A DNA stretch of 64,000 nt from NCBI RefSeq assembly GCF_900099805.1, contig NZ_FNDR01000001.1, forward strand, positions 124,001 to 188,000. Direction: 5' to 3'. The notes under the pieces were generated by a model. The model saw only the letters and a list, made by a program, of their open reading frames with translations. It did no database searches and was not told the origin of the DNA. Source of the DNA: Variovorax sp. OV700 (GTDB lineage: Bacteria > Pseudomonadota > Gammaproteobacteria > Burkholderiales > Burkholderiaceae_C). Position numbers and translations under genes: made by a program. Positions 32,677 to 42,376 of this stretch are shown here, piece after piece. The stretch's first letter is position 1, and each line of letters begins with the position of its first letter.

Positions 32677-34385
32677 GACACCTTCTCCGAAGCGCGCGCC
32701 GGCATCATTACCACCTGGGCGCCGCCCGGGTTCTGGCCCGCACGCCTGATCGTCTGCATCACTTCCGCCACCGGGCCGTACTGCTTGACGCGGCCGGCCT
32801 CCAGCACCATCAGCTTGTCCATGTGCTGAACCAGCGCGCTGCGGTGCGTGACGACGATCACCGTGACCTGGCCGCGCAGCGCCTTCAGGGCCTCGCCCAA
32901 TGCCAGTTCGCCCGCCCCGTCCAGGTTGGAGTTGGGCTCGTCCAGCACCAGCAGCTTCGGGTCGCCATAGAGCGCGCGTGCCAGCGCAATGCGCTGACGC
33001 TGGCCCGGCGACAGCATCACGCCCATGTTGTCGACGACGGTGTCGTAGCCCTCTGGCAGCGTCAGAATCAGCGCATGCACGCCGGCACGCTGCGCCGCTT
33101 GCACGACCTTGTCTGGATCGACCTCGCCCAGCCGCGCGATGTTGTCGGCAACGGTGCCGGCGAACAGCTCGACATCCTGCGGCACATAGCCGAGCCAGGG
33201 GCCGAGTTCTTCGCGCGGCCATTGCGCGATGTCGACGTCGTCCAGCCGCACGACACCTGCATGGGGCCTCCACAGCCCAGTCAGCAGGCGCACCAGCGTC
33301 GACTTGCCGGCACCGCTGGCGCCGGTGATGGCCAGCGACTCGCCGGGCTCCAGGCTCAGCGACACGCCGGCGAGAATCATCCGCTCGCCCTGCGAAGGCC
33401 GGAACACGAGGCCTTCCGCGTGCAGGCGGCCGCTCGGAGCCGGCAGCGCCATGCGTTGCGGCTGGCGCTCGGCGGCTCCCAGCACCTCGGACAGGCGCGC
33501 GAAGGCCAGGCGCCCCTCGGCCAACACGCGCCAGCTACCCACCACTTGTTCGACCGGTGCCAGCGCCCGGCCGAGCAGGATGGTGCAGGCCACCAGGATG
33601 CCCGGCGTGCCTTCGCCCGTGATGACCAGGTAGGCGCCCAGTGCCTGCAACAGCACCTGCACCGCCTGGCGCGTGGTGCGCGTGAGCGCGGCCATCGCCA
33701 CCGACTTGCGCGCGGTCGGCCCCTGCAGCGCTGCGACGCCGGCGTTGAGAGTCCGCCAGCGCCCGATCACCGCCTCCCCCATTCCGAGCGACTGCGCCAG
33801 CTCCGCGTTCTGCATCGACGATTCGAGGTAGCGCGTGGCCCTGGCGGCTTCCTTCTGCAGGGCTTCGATATCGCGGCGCGTGATGCGATCGTTCACCACG
33901 GCAAGGACGAGCATCAGCAACGACGCGGCGGCCGCAGCCATACCCAGCATCGGATGCGCCAGCCAGATGACCGCGACATAGACGAATGCCCATGGCACAT
34001 CGAACAGGGCCAGCAGCCCCTGGGAAGAAAACAGGTTGCGCAGCGCCGCGACGTCGCGCAAGCCTTCGCAGGGCGCGCGCTCGGCACGGCGCGCCGTGTG
34101 CACCAGCATGACCTTGGCAACCACCGGAGACAGCTGCTCGGCGATCAGGTTGCCCGCGACGCCCTGCAGACGGCTGCGCAGATAGTCCAGCATCAGCATC
34201 AGGCCGAGCGCCACGCCGACGCCCAGCAACAACACCAGCAGCGTCTCCCGGCTCTGGCTCGTCAGCACCCGGTCGAAAACCTGCAGCATGAAGAGCGCGG
34301 GAGCCAGCAGCAGCAGGTTCACGAAGAACGAAAAGCCGCCGACAAAGAGAAGCGGTCGCTTGAGAAGCTGGAGGAGTGGCTTCAT
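32673..34385 (-). CDS. Type I secretion ABC exporter (PrtD/LapB-like, transmembrane + ATPase)
   Basis: Fused permease-ATPase of 570 aa. The first 300 residues form the six-helix exporter domain, without an N-terminal C39-like extension, so it belongs to the PrtD/HasD branch. The nucleotide-binding domain has Walker A GASGAGKST, signature LSPGQRQRIALAR (Pro in the LSGGQ motif, usual in PrtD) and Walker B LLVLDEPNSNLD. It would export the adjacent giant RTX/VCBS protein via its C-terminal signal. It starts 52 bp after the adhesin stop and is coupled to the HlyD gene. Confidence 0.93.
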   Translation of the reverse strand: MKPLLQLLKRPLLFVGGFSFFVNLLLLAPALFMLQVFDRVLTSQSRETLLVLLLGVGVALGLMLMLDYLRSRLQGVAGNLIAEQLSPVVAKVMLVHTARRAERAPCEGLRDVAALRNLFSSQGLLALFDVPWAFVYVAVIWLAHPMLGMAAAAASLLMLVLAVVNDRITRRDIEALQKEAARATRYLESSMQNAELAQSLGMGEAVIGRWRTLNAGVAALQGPTARKSVAMAALTRTTRQAVQVLLQALGAYLVITGEGTPGILVACTILLGRALAPVEQVVGSWRVLAEGRLAFARLSEVLGAAERQPQRMALPAPSGRLHAEGLVFRPSQGERMILAGVSLSLEPGESLAITGASGAGKSTLVRLLTGLWRPHAGVVRLDDVDIAQWPREELGPWLGYVPQDVELFAGTVADNIARLGEVDPDKVVQAAQRAGVHALILTLPEGYDTVVDNMGVMLSPGQRQRIALARALYGDPKLLVLDEPNSNLDGAGELALGEALKALRGQVTVIVVTHRSALVQHMDKLMVLEAGRVKQYGPVAEVMQTIRRAGQNPGGAQVVMMPARASEKVS

Positions 34386-34437
34386 GTCGATGTCTCTCGC
34401 GCGCTGCCACCCGCATCCGCGGGCGGCTGGCGAAAGC

Positions 34438-37400
34438 TCACAGGCCCACCTTGATGTCGTTGCTGTCGAAGGTGTCGGCCGGATTGGTCAGCGTCAACGT
34501 TGCCACCAGCGTGCGGTTGGCGGCGCTCAGGCCGTCTGCGTCGTAGTACAGGTTGCCCGTTGCGCTGTCGTAGATCACATGCACGCCCGCGCCCACGACG
34601 TCTCCCGCACCGCCGCCGTCCGAGGACGCGAACTCGACCGCCGACAGCGTGCTTCCGCTCGAGGTCGAAAGGGCCGTAAAGGTGCCGAGCGACAGCTCGA
34701 CCAGGTCGCCGCTCGCCGCTGATCCCGAAGCATTGAAGTCGGTGACCGAGTCCACCGCGTTGGGTGCCGAGTCGAAGACGAAGGTGTCGTTGTCGGCGCC
34801 GCCGGTGAGTATGTCGGCGCCGGTCCCGCCGGCGATGCGGTCGTCGCCTGCAAGGCCGTTGATCACATCGTTGCCGCCGCCGCCGCGCAATTGATCGTTC
34901 AATGCCGAGCCGGTGATCGTGTCGGCGAAGGTCGTGCCGATGACGCCCTCGAAGTTCTTGTAGCTGTCGGTGCCTAGCCCCGCGGCGCTGGCATTGAAGC
35001 TTGTCGTGCTGCTGCTTTGGGTCAGCGTGAACGTGAGGCCAGCCGTGCCGTCGGAGAAGTCGAGCAGGTCACCAGCGCCCCCTGCCCCATCGAGCGTGTC
35101 GTTGCCGGCGCCGCCGCGGATGATGTCGTTCGAGGCGCTGCCCGTGAGGGTGTCGGCCAGACCCGTTCCAATCACGCCTTCGATGTTCTGGTAGGTGTCG
35201 TTGTTGCCGAGACCGGCGGTGCCGTTGGCGATGCCGGTCGATGCGGCACTCTGGACCAGCGTGAAATTGACCGCCAGAGTCCCGTCCGAGAAGTCGAGCA
35301 GGTCTTCGCTGCCGGCACCGCCGTCCATCGTGTCACCGTTGCCGATGCCACCACGCAGTACATCGTTGCCGGCGCCGCCCGACAGTGTGTCGTTGCCGTC
35401 GCCGCCGATCAGGAGGTCGTTGCCGGAAGACCCGAGCAGCGTATCTGCCCCGCTGCCGCTTCCTCCGATGAAGACGTCGCCGCCCGTACCGCCGGTCAGG
35501 TTGTCGGCGCCGCCGCGGCCATCGATGAAGGAGGCCTGGTAGGTGCCGCTCGTGCTGAGATCGATTGTCTCGGCGCCGTTGCCGCTGGACACCGCCCTGA
35601 CGTCGATCGTTGCCGTCGCCGTCGAAGTGCCCCCGGCGCCGTCCGACACGGTGTACTGGAAGCTGCCGGCCGTGGCCCCCGCCGTGCTGCCGCTGGTGAA
35701 GCTGATCGTGCCGTTGGCGGCGTCCAGGGTCAGGCCGGAAATTCCGACCGCGCTGCCGACGCTGGTGATCGTCAAGGCGAGGCCGTCGATGTCGGTGTCG
35801 TTGCCAAGCAGCGAGCTCGCCGACAGCGTGACGAGCGTACTGCTCGACACGATGATCCTGTCAGCCACGGCCACAGGGTTGTCGTTCACCGCGCTGACGG
35901 TGATGCTCGCCGTGTCGGTGGCGCTCGAGAACGCAGAACTGCCTCCATGGGTCACCGTGCTCACGGTAGTGCCGGCGGCGCCGCTTGTTTCGTCCCAGGC
36001 GCGGAAGGTAATGCCATCGCTGACTGCGCCGCTGAAGTTCGTATTGGCCTGGAAGTACAAACGCGTGTTCGCGTCCGCGGCCAACAGCAGCGCGGACGCG
36101 TCCGACACCGCACCCACCGCCGCCCAGCTTCCGCCGCCGTTGGTCGAATACCACCAGCTTCCGTTGGTGGCATTCACGCCCGTCAACGCGATGCCGGTGA
36201 TGGCGCCGTTGTCAGCATCGCTCACGTTGTCGAGGCCGCCGGCCGGCGGATTCAGATTCACGAGGCTCGATACGAGCGTCCCGACGGCCCCGATCGGTCC
36301 GCCGGCATCCTCGTTGACCGACGCCAAAGCGGGTGTCGCGGCAGCACTCAGGACGGGTGCATCGTTGGTGCCGGCGATGGTCACGGTCACCACCTGGCTG
36401 GCGGTCCCATCGGACGAGACTGCAGTGAAACTTTCGCTGATCGATTGACCTGCGGCCAGCTGTTGGATCGCTGTCTGGCTATTGTTGGCCGTGTAGGTCC
36501 AGGTGCCATTGGCCGCCAGCGTGAAGCTGCCGTAGCCGTTGCTACCGGCGGCGCCGGCCTGGGCTGTGAAGCTGGACTCTCCGGCATCGACATCGGCGAT
36601 CGTCAGCGCGCCGCTGGTGCTCAGGTTCGGTGTCGAGGCATCCTCGCTCACCGCGCCGACGGCGACGCCACCGATCACGGGAACGTCGTTGGTCCCGGTA
36701 ATGGTCACGGTCACCACCTGGTTGGCCGTACCGTCGGACGACACTGCCGTGAAGCTGTCACTGATCGATTGACCGGCACCCAGCTGTTGGATCGCCGCCT
36801 GACCATTGTTGGCCGTATAGGTCCAGGTGCCGTCGGCCAGCAAGTTGAAGCTGCCGTAGCCATTGCCGCCGGCGGTGCTTGCTTGAGGCGTGAAGTTCGA
36901 CTGGCCCGCATCCACATCGGCGATCGTCAGCGCCCCACTGGCCGCGAGGCTGCCCCCCGCCACCGCAATATCTTCTTGCACCGCGCCGCTTGCCACACCA
37001 GCAATCACCGGCACGTCATTGGTGCCAGTGATCGTCACCGTCACCACCTGGCTGGCAGTTCCGTCGGACGACACTGCCGTGAAACTGTCGCTGATCGACT
37101 CGCCGGCACCCAGTTGCTGGATCGCGCTCTGGCTGTTGTCGGCCGCATAGATCCAGTTGCCATCGGCCGCCAGCGTGAAGCTGCCGTAGCCGCTGCTGCC
37201 GGCAGTGCTCGCTTGAGGCACGAAGTTCGACTGGCCCGCATCCACATCGGCGATCGTCAGCGCACCGCTGGTGCTCAGGTTCGGGGTCGAAGCATCCTCG
37301 CTCACCGCGCCGCTGGCAACGCCACCGATCACCGGCACATCATTGGTGCCAGTGATCGTCACTGTCACGAGCTGGCTGGCCGTCCCATCGGACGACACTG

Positions 37401-40400
37401 CCGTGAAGCTGTCGATGATCGATTGACCTGCGCCCAGTTGCTGGATCGCCGCCTGACTGTTGTTGGCCGTGTAGGTCCAGTTGCCATTGGCCGCCAGCGC
37501 GAAGCTGCCGTAGCCGTTGCTGCCGGCGGTGCCGGCCTGGGCTGTGAAACTGGACTCTCCTGCATCCACATCGGTGATCGTCAACGCACCGCTGGTGCTC
37601 AGGTTCGGGGGCGAGGCATCCTCGGTCACCGCACCGCTGGCCACCCCACCGATCACTGGCACATCGTTGGTGCCTGTGATGGTCACCGTCACCACCTGGC
37701 TGGCCGTCCCATCGGACGAGACTGCAGTAAAGCTGTCGCTGATCGATTGACCCGCACCAAGCTGCTGGATCGCGCTTTGGCTGTTGTCGGCCGTGTAGGT
37801 CCAGTTGCCATCGACCGCCAGCGTGAAGTTGCCGTAGCCGCTGCTGCCGGTGGTGCCGCCCTGGGCTGTAAAGCTGGACTGCCCTGCATCGACATCGGCA
37901 ATCGTCAATGCACCGCCGGTGCTCAGGTTCGGCGTCGAGACATCCTCGCTCACCGTACCGCTGGCCACCCCGCCGATGACCGGCACGTCGTTTGTGCCTG
38001 TGATGGTCACCGTCACCACTTGGCTGGCTGTGCCGTCGGAGGACACTGCCGTGAAACTGTCGCTGATCGACTCGCCAGCGCCCAACTGCTGGATCGCCGC
38101 CTGGCTATTGTCGGCCGTGTAGGCCCAAGTGCCGTCGGCTGCGAGCGTGAAACTGCCGTAGCCGTTGGTGTCGGCGGTGCTCGCCTGTGGTGCGAAGTTC
38201 GACTGGCCCTGGTCGACATCGGCAATCGTCAGCGCACCGCCGGTGCTCAGGTTCGGCGTCGAGGCGTCCTCGCTGACCGCGCCGCTGGCAACGCCGCCGA
38301 TCGTCGGCACATCGTTGGTGCCAGTGATGGTCACCGTCACCACCTGGCTGGCCGTGCCGTCGGAGGACACTGCGGTGAAGCTGTCGATGATCGATTGACC
38401 CGCGCCCAGTTGCTGGATCGCGCTTTGGTTGTTGTCGGTTGTGTAGCTCCAGCTGCCATCAGCCAGCAAGTTGAAGCTGCCGTAGCCATTGCTGCCGGCA
38501 GTGCTCGCTTGAGGCGCGAAATTCGACTGGCCTTGGTCGACATCGGCGATAGTCAATGCACCGCTGGTGCTCAGGTTCGGGGTCGAGGCATCCTCGCTGA
38601 CCGCACCGCTCGCGACGCCACCGATCACCGGCACGTCGTTAGTGCCGGTGATGGTCACCGTTACCACCTGGCTGGCCGCACCGTCGGACGAGACTGCGGT
38701 GAAGCTGTCGGTGATCGATTGCCCGGCGGCCAGTTGCTGGATCGCGCTCTGGCTGTTGTCTGCGGTGTAGGTCCAAGTGCCGTCGGCTGCCAATGTGAAG
38801 CTGCCGTAGCCGCTGCTGCCGCTGGTGCTCGCCTGTGGCGCAAAGTTCGACTGGCCTTGGTCGACATCGGCAATCGTCAACGCACCACCGGTGCTCAGGT
38901 TCGGGGTCGAGGCATCCTCGTTCACCGCGCCGCTCGCGACGCCGCCAATCACCGGAACGTCGTTGGTACCAGTAATCGTCACCGTCACCACCTGGCTGGA
39001 GGTCCCGTCGGACGACACCGCGGTGAAGCTGTCACTGAGCGACTGGCCGGCGCCCAGTTGCTGGATCGCGGTTTGGCTGTTGTTGGCCGTGTAGGTCCAG
39101 CTGCCGTCGGCCGCCAGCGTGAAGTTGCCGTAGCCGCTGCTGCCGGCGACACCGGCCTGGGCTGTAAAGCTCGACTGGCCCGCATCCACGTCGGTGATCG
39201 TCAGCGCACCACTGGTGCTCAGGTTCGGCGTCGAGTCGTCCTCGCTTGTCGCGCCGGTGGCGACTCCGCCGATCACCGGCACATCGTTGGTGCCCGTGAT
39301 GGTCACGGTCACGAGCTGGCTGGCCGTGCCGTCGGACGACACGGCGGTGAAGCTGTCGCTGATTGATTGACCCGCGCCCAGTTGCTGGATCGCGCCCTGG
39401 CTGTTGTCCGCCGTGTAGCTCCAGCTGCCATCAGCCAGCAAACTGAAGCTGCCATAGCCATTGCTGCCGGCAGTGCTCGCTTGCGGCGCGAAGTTCGACT
39501 GGCCTTGGTCGACATCGGCAATCGTCAACGCACCACTGGCGCTCAGGTTCGGGGTCGAGTCATCCTCGCTCGTCGCGCCGGTGACGACTCCGCCAATCAC
39601 TGGAACGTCATTGGTCCCGGTGATGGTCACGGTCACGAGTTGGCTAGCCGTTCCATCGGACGAGACTGCCGTGAAACTGTCGCTGATCGACTCGCCGGCG
39701 CCCAACTGCTGGATCGCTGTCTGGCTGTTGTCGGCCGTGTAGCTCCAGCTGCCATCAGCCAACAAGTTGAAGTTGCCGTAGCCATTGCTACCAGCAGTGA
39801 TCGCTTGAGGCGCGAAGTTCGACTGGCCCGCATCCACATCGGCAATCGTCAGCGCACCGCCGGTGCTCAGACTCGGAGTCGAAGCATCCTCGCTGACCGC
39901 GCCGCTCGCGACACCGCCAATCACCGGCACGTCGTTGGTGCCTGAGATGGTCACGGTCACCACTTGGCTGGCTGTGCCGTCGGAGGACACCGCGGTGAAG
40001 CTGTCGGTGAGCGACTGGCCGGCGCCCAGCTGTTGGATCGCCGCCTGACCATTGTTGGCCGCGTAGGTCCAGCTGCCGTCGGCCGCCAGCGTGAAGTTGC
40101 CGTAGCCACTGCTGCCGGCAGTGCTCCCTTGAGGCGCAAAGTTCGACTGGCCCTGGTCGACATCGGCAATCGTCAGCGCACCACCGGTCGCAAGGTTGCC
40201 AGCAGCCACCGCAAGATCTTCTTGCACCGCACCGCTGGCCATGCCACCGATCACGGGCACATCGTTGGTCCCGGTAATGGTCACGGTCACGAGTTGACTG
40301 GCTGTTCCATCGGACGAGACTGCAGTAAAGCTGTCGCTGAGCGACTGACCGGCGCCCAGCTGTTGGATCGCCGCCTGGCTGTTGTTGGCCGTGAAGGTCC

Positions 40401-42135
40401 AGTTGCCATTGGCCGCCAGCGTGAAGCTGCCGTAGCCATTGCTGCCGGCGGTGCCTGCTTGAGGCGCGAAGTTGGACTGGCCCGCATCCACATCGGCGAT
40501 CGTCAGCGCACCGCTGGTGCTCAGGTTCGGCGTCGAGCCATCCTCGCTCACCGCCCCGGTGGCGACGCCGCCGATGACCGGCACGTCATTGGTCCCGGTC
40601 ACCGTCACGGTGATCTGCTGATTGACCGTGCCGCCGTGTCCATCGTTGATGCTGACGGTGAAGGTCTCCGTCGCCGTCTGGCCCTGGGCCAGATACTGCG
40701 TGGCCGCGTTGGCGACGCTGTAGTTCCAGCTCACCGTGCCGTCGCCCGCGCCCGTGGCCGCATCGCTGACGCCGGCCGTCAAGACCCCGCCCAACGTGTT
40801 GCCTGCACCGGCCGCCACGCTGACGCTGTGCGCATCGCTCAGGTCCACGTCGTCGAAGGTGATCGTGCCGCTGTCGCTCAGGGTCGGCGACGCTGCATCC
40901 TCGGTCACCGCCGCAGCCGGATCGGCCGCGCCGATCGTCGGCGCGTCGTTGGTGCCGGTGATGGTCACATCGATCTGCCGGGTGACGATGCCGCCGTGCT
41001 GGTCGTTCACGGTGATGGTGAAGCTCTCGACCCGGGTCTCGCCCGCGGCCAGGTACTCGACGGCCGTGGCGTCCACGGTGTAGGTCCAAGTGAGCTGGCC
41101 GCCCGTGCCGGTCCCCGTGGTGTCGTTGTTCTTGATCGCTGTGAGGCTGCCCAGCACGCTGCCGACCGGCGTGCCGGTGGCGCTCACCAGGTGCACATCG
41201 CTCAGGTCCAGGTCGCTGAAACCGATGACGCCGCTGTCGCTCAGCATTCCCACCGGCACGACCTGCTCGCTCACCGCACCCGCCAGGTCCTGGGCCGTGA
41301 TGACCGGACCATCGTTGGTGCCGGTGATGGTGACGGTCACCGTGGCCAGTCCCGTCCCGCCATCGGCGTCGGTCACCTGGTAGCTGAAGGTGTCGGTTGC
41401 GTTCTCGCCCGCGGCCAGGTGCTGAAAACAGGCTGCATGGGGCTGGTACTGGAAATACCAGGTCGACGGATCGCCCATCGCCGGCTGAACGAGCGTCGCC
41501 GTCCCGTGGGCCGGCGCCGAAGTTAGCGCCAAGCTCTTGACCAGGTCGGGGACCGAATCGTTTTGCAGCACATGGATCTGGATCCCCGGCCCGTCTTCGG
41601 TCGTCGTGACCGCGTCGCCCAGTGCCGTCGCCGCCTCGTTGGCCGGATTCACCTCGACACCGTCCACAAGGATTCTCAGAACTTCGGTCATCTGGACGGT
41701 CAGCGTGGACGACCCGAAGGTGAAGACGAAATCGCTGGCCGAGCCATTGGAAACCTCACCGGTCTTCGCATTGGTCACTGCCGCAAGATGGGCCAGGTAG
41801 GCGGCGATCTGCGTCTGGGTGGCAGAGTCCAGCCACTGAGCCCGCGTGAACAGAAGCTGGAGCGTATCGACTCCCGCCCCGCCCGTGTAGACGTCCTTGG
41901 TGCCCGCCACGAGGTTTTCGCTGACGTTGTAGATCAGGGTGTCGTTCCCCGATCCCCCGTTGAGCTGGTCACTGCCGCTACCGCCATCGAGCGTGTCGTG
42001 TCCCGCGCCACCATTCAATGAATCGGCCCCGGCTCCGCCGCTGACGGTGTCGTCCCCGTTGCCGCTGTTGATTGTGTCGCTTCCGGCCGTGCCGGTGAGA
42101 AGGTCGCTGCCGTTGGAGCCGGTAATCGTGGTCAT
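34438..42135 (-). CDS. Giant VCBS/RTX repeat adhesin, 2565 aa
   Basis: Secreted biofilm-type adhesin exported by the adjoining type I system. Domains in order: N-terminal RTX nonapeptides (residues about 5-70), a mixed segment with one VCBS-like unit ending TITGTND, and two long VCBS units (about 280-517). An array of 13 near-identical 108/110-residue VCBS units follows (518-1925). After it come two cadherin/Ig-like units (about 1926-2185), C-terminal RTX calcium-binding repeats (GGxGxDxLx, about 2185-2450), and a terminal secretion region ending in NDIKVGL. No cleavable signal peptide is present. No N-terminal retention module like that of LapA is evident, so surface attachment is unexplained. 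ATG 42135 follows GGAAG; the longer frame lacks a ribosome binding site. Confidence 0.93.
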   Translation of the reverse strand: MTTITGSNGSDLLTGTAGSDTINSGNGDDTVSGGAGADSLNGGAGHDTLDGGSGSDQLNGGSGNDTLIYNVSENLVAGTKDVYTGGAGVDTLQLLFTRAQWLDSATQTQIAAYLAHLAAVTNAKTGEVSNGSASDFVFTFGSSTLTVQMTEVLRILVDGVEVNPANEAATALGDAVTTTEDGPGIQIHVLQNDSVPDLVKSLALTSAPAHGTATLVQPAMGDPSTWYFQYQPHAACFQHLAAGENATDTFSYQVTDADGGTGLATVTVTITGTNDGPVITAQDLAGAVSEQVVPVGMLSDSGVIGFSDLDLSDVHLVSATGTPVGSVLGSLTAIKNNDTTGTGTGGQLTWTYTVDATAVEYLAAGETRVESFTITVNDQHGGIVTRQIDVTITGTNDAPTIGAADPAAAVTEDAASPTLSDSGTITFDDVDLSDAHSVSVAAGAGNTLGGVLTAGVSDAATGAGDGTVSWNYSVANAATQYLAQGQTATETFTVSINDGHGGTVNQQITVTVTGTNDVPVIGGVATGAVSEDGSTPNLSTSGALTIADVDAGQSNFAPQAGTAGSNGYGSFTLAANGNWTFTANNSQAAIQQLGAGQSLSDSFTAVSSDGTASQLVTVTITGTNDVPVIGGMASGAVQEDLAVAAGNLATGGALTIADVDQGQSNFAPQGSTAGSSGYGNFTLAADGSWTYAANNGQAAIQQLGAGQSLTDSFTAVSSDGTASQVVTVTISGTNDVPVIGGVASGAVSEDASTPSLSTGGALTIADVDAGQSNFAPQAITAGSNGYGNFNLLADGSWSYTADNSQTAIQQLGAGESISDSFTAVSSDGTASQLVTVTITGTNDVPVIGGVVTGATSEDDSTPNLSASGALTIADVDQGQSNFAPQASTAGSNGYGSFSLLADGSWSYTADNSQGAIQQLGAGQSISDSFTAVSSDGTASQLVTVTITGTNDVPVIGGVATGATSEDDSTPNLSTSGALTITDVDAGQSSFTAQAGVAGSSGYGNFTLAADGSWTYTANNSQTAIQQLGAGQSLSDSFTAVSSDGTSSQVVTVTITGTNDVPVIGGVASGAVNEDASTPNLSTGGALTIADVDQGQSNFAPQASTSGSSGYGSFTLAADGTWTYTADNSQSAIQQLAAGQSITDSFTAVSSDGAASQVVTVTITGTNDVPVIGGVASGAVSEDASTPNLSTSGALTIADVDQGQSNFAPQASTAGSNGYGSFNLLADGSWSYTTDNNQSAIQQLGAGQSIIDSFTAVSSDGTASQVVTVTITGTNDVPTIGGVASGAVSEDASTPNLSTGGALTIADVDQGQSNFAPQASTADTNGYGSFTLAADGTWAYTADNSQAAIQQLGAGESISDSFTAVSSDGTASQVVTVTITGTNDVPVIGGVASGTVSEDVSTPNLSTGGALTIADVDAGQSSFTAQGGTTGSSGYGNFTLAVDGNWTYTADNSQSAIQQLGAGQSISDSFTAVSSDGTASQVVTVTITGTNDVPVIGGVASGAVTEDASPPNLSTSGALTITDVDAGESSFTAQAGTAGSNGYGSFALAANGNWTYTANNSQAAIQQLGAGQSIIDSFTAVSSDGTASQLVTVTITGTNDVPVIGGVASGAVSEDASTPNLSTSGALTIADVDAGQSNFVPQASTAGSSGYGSFTLAADGNWIYAADNSQSAIQQLGAGESISDSFTAVSSDGTASQVVTVTITGTNDVPVIAGVASGAVQEDIAVAGGSLAASGALTIADVDAGQSNFTPQASTAGGNGYGSFNLLADGTWTYTANNGQAAIQQLGAGQSISDSFTAVSSDGTANQVVTVTITGTNDVPVIGGVAVGAVSEDASTPNLSTSGALTIADVDAGESSFTAQAGAAGSNGYGSFTLAANGTWTYTANNSQTAIQQLAAGQSISESFTAVSSDGTASQVVTVTIAGTNDAPVLSAAATPALASVNEDAGGPIGAVGTLVSSLVNLNPPAGGLDNVSDADNGAITGIALTGVNATNGSWWYSTNGGGSWAAVGAVSDASALLLAADANTRLYFQANTNFSGAVSDGITFRAWDETSGAAGTTVSTVTHGGSSAFSSATDTASITVSAVNDNPVAVADRIIVSSSTLVTLSASSLLGNDTDIDGLALTITSVGSAVGISGLTLDAANGTISFTSGSTAGATAGSFQYTVSDGAGGTSTATATIDVRAVSSGNGAETIDLSTSGTYQASFIDGRGGADNLTGGTGGDVFIGGSGSGADTLLGSSGNDLLIGGDGNDTLSGGAGNDVLRGGIGNGDTMDGGAGSEDLLDFSDGTLAVNFTLVQSAASTGIANGTAGLGNNDTYQNIEGVIGTGLADTLTGSASNDIIRGGAGNDTLDGAGGAGDLLDFSDGTAGLTFTLTQSSSTTSFNASAAGLGTDSYKNFEGVIGTTFADTITGSALNDQLRGGGGNDVINGLAGDDRIAGGTGADILTGGADNDTFVFDSAPNAVDSVTDFNASGSAASGDLVELSLGTFTALSTSSGSTLSAVEFASSDGGGAGDVVGAGVHVIYDSATGNLYYDADGLSAANRTLVATLTLTNPADTFDSNDIKVGL
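36361..40584 (-). repeat. Tandem array of 13 VCBS repeat units (11 x 324 bp, 2 x 330 bp)
   Basis: In-frame DNA repeats inside the adhesin gene, each unit running from VPVIGG to TGTND. Eleven units are exactly 324 bp and two are 330 bp, which sums exactly to the 4224-bp span. Units have very similar DNA sequence with scattered third-position changes. The two long units are the second from each end and share the variant AVQED(L/I)AVA. Confidence 0.95.
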
Positions 42136-42281
42136 GTGCTTCCTTGGTGGGCGCCGGAATGCCGACGCATGTCGTCTCGACGCGGTATCCCATTTGTTGG
42201 CAAATTGGATCGCGCCGGCGACGTGAGCACATGGAAGGAATGTCCTTTCCTTCTCCTTCGATAAGTACTGGAACGGCCCCG

Positions 42282-42298
42282 AAAAGCCTAGGGCTTTT
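42282..42298 (-). terminator. Candidate terminator after the cbb operon
   Basis: AAAAGCC-TAG-GGCTTTT, a perfect 7-3-7 inverted repeat about 80 bp after the cbbA stop. Its T-rich arm gives a short U tract in either direction, so it could act bidirectionally. The stem is short. Confidence 0.5.
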
Positions 42299-42311
42299 GT
42301 CATGCTGGAGC

Positions 42312-42330
42312 GCCAGCCAGCCAGCCAGCC
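42312..42330. repeat. Tetranucleotide microsatellite (GCCA)4
   Basis: Four and three-quarter copies of GCCA, 47 bp after the cbbA stop and about 177 bp upstream of the adhesin start. Such tracts can change length by slippage. The copy number is low. Confidence 0.5.
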
Positions 42331-42376
42331 CCGCACCGGACGGCCAGGTGCGCGGAGGACCCGGAAGCTGGAGCCG

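Larger units (their letters stand above)
42136..42376. other. Intergenic region between cbbA and the adhesin gene
   Basis: This 241-bp region should hold the adhesin promoter and the end of the cbb transcript. It contains a symmetric hairpin (42282-42298) and a (GCCA)4 microsatellite (42312-42330). A GGAAG ribosome binding site lies next to ATG 42135. Confidence 0.6.

Noticed and set aside
35017..41526. Very long plus-strand open frames (up to about 1449 codons) opposite the adhesin gene
   Set aside because: They are antisense to the VCBS array; a stop-free frame in one repeat unit is automatically propagated through all units. Their composition (Arg/His/Gly-rich) is not protein-like and no start signals are seen.
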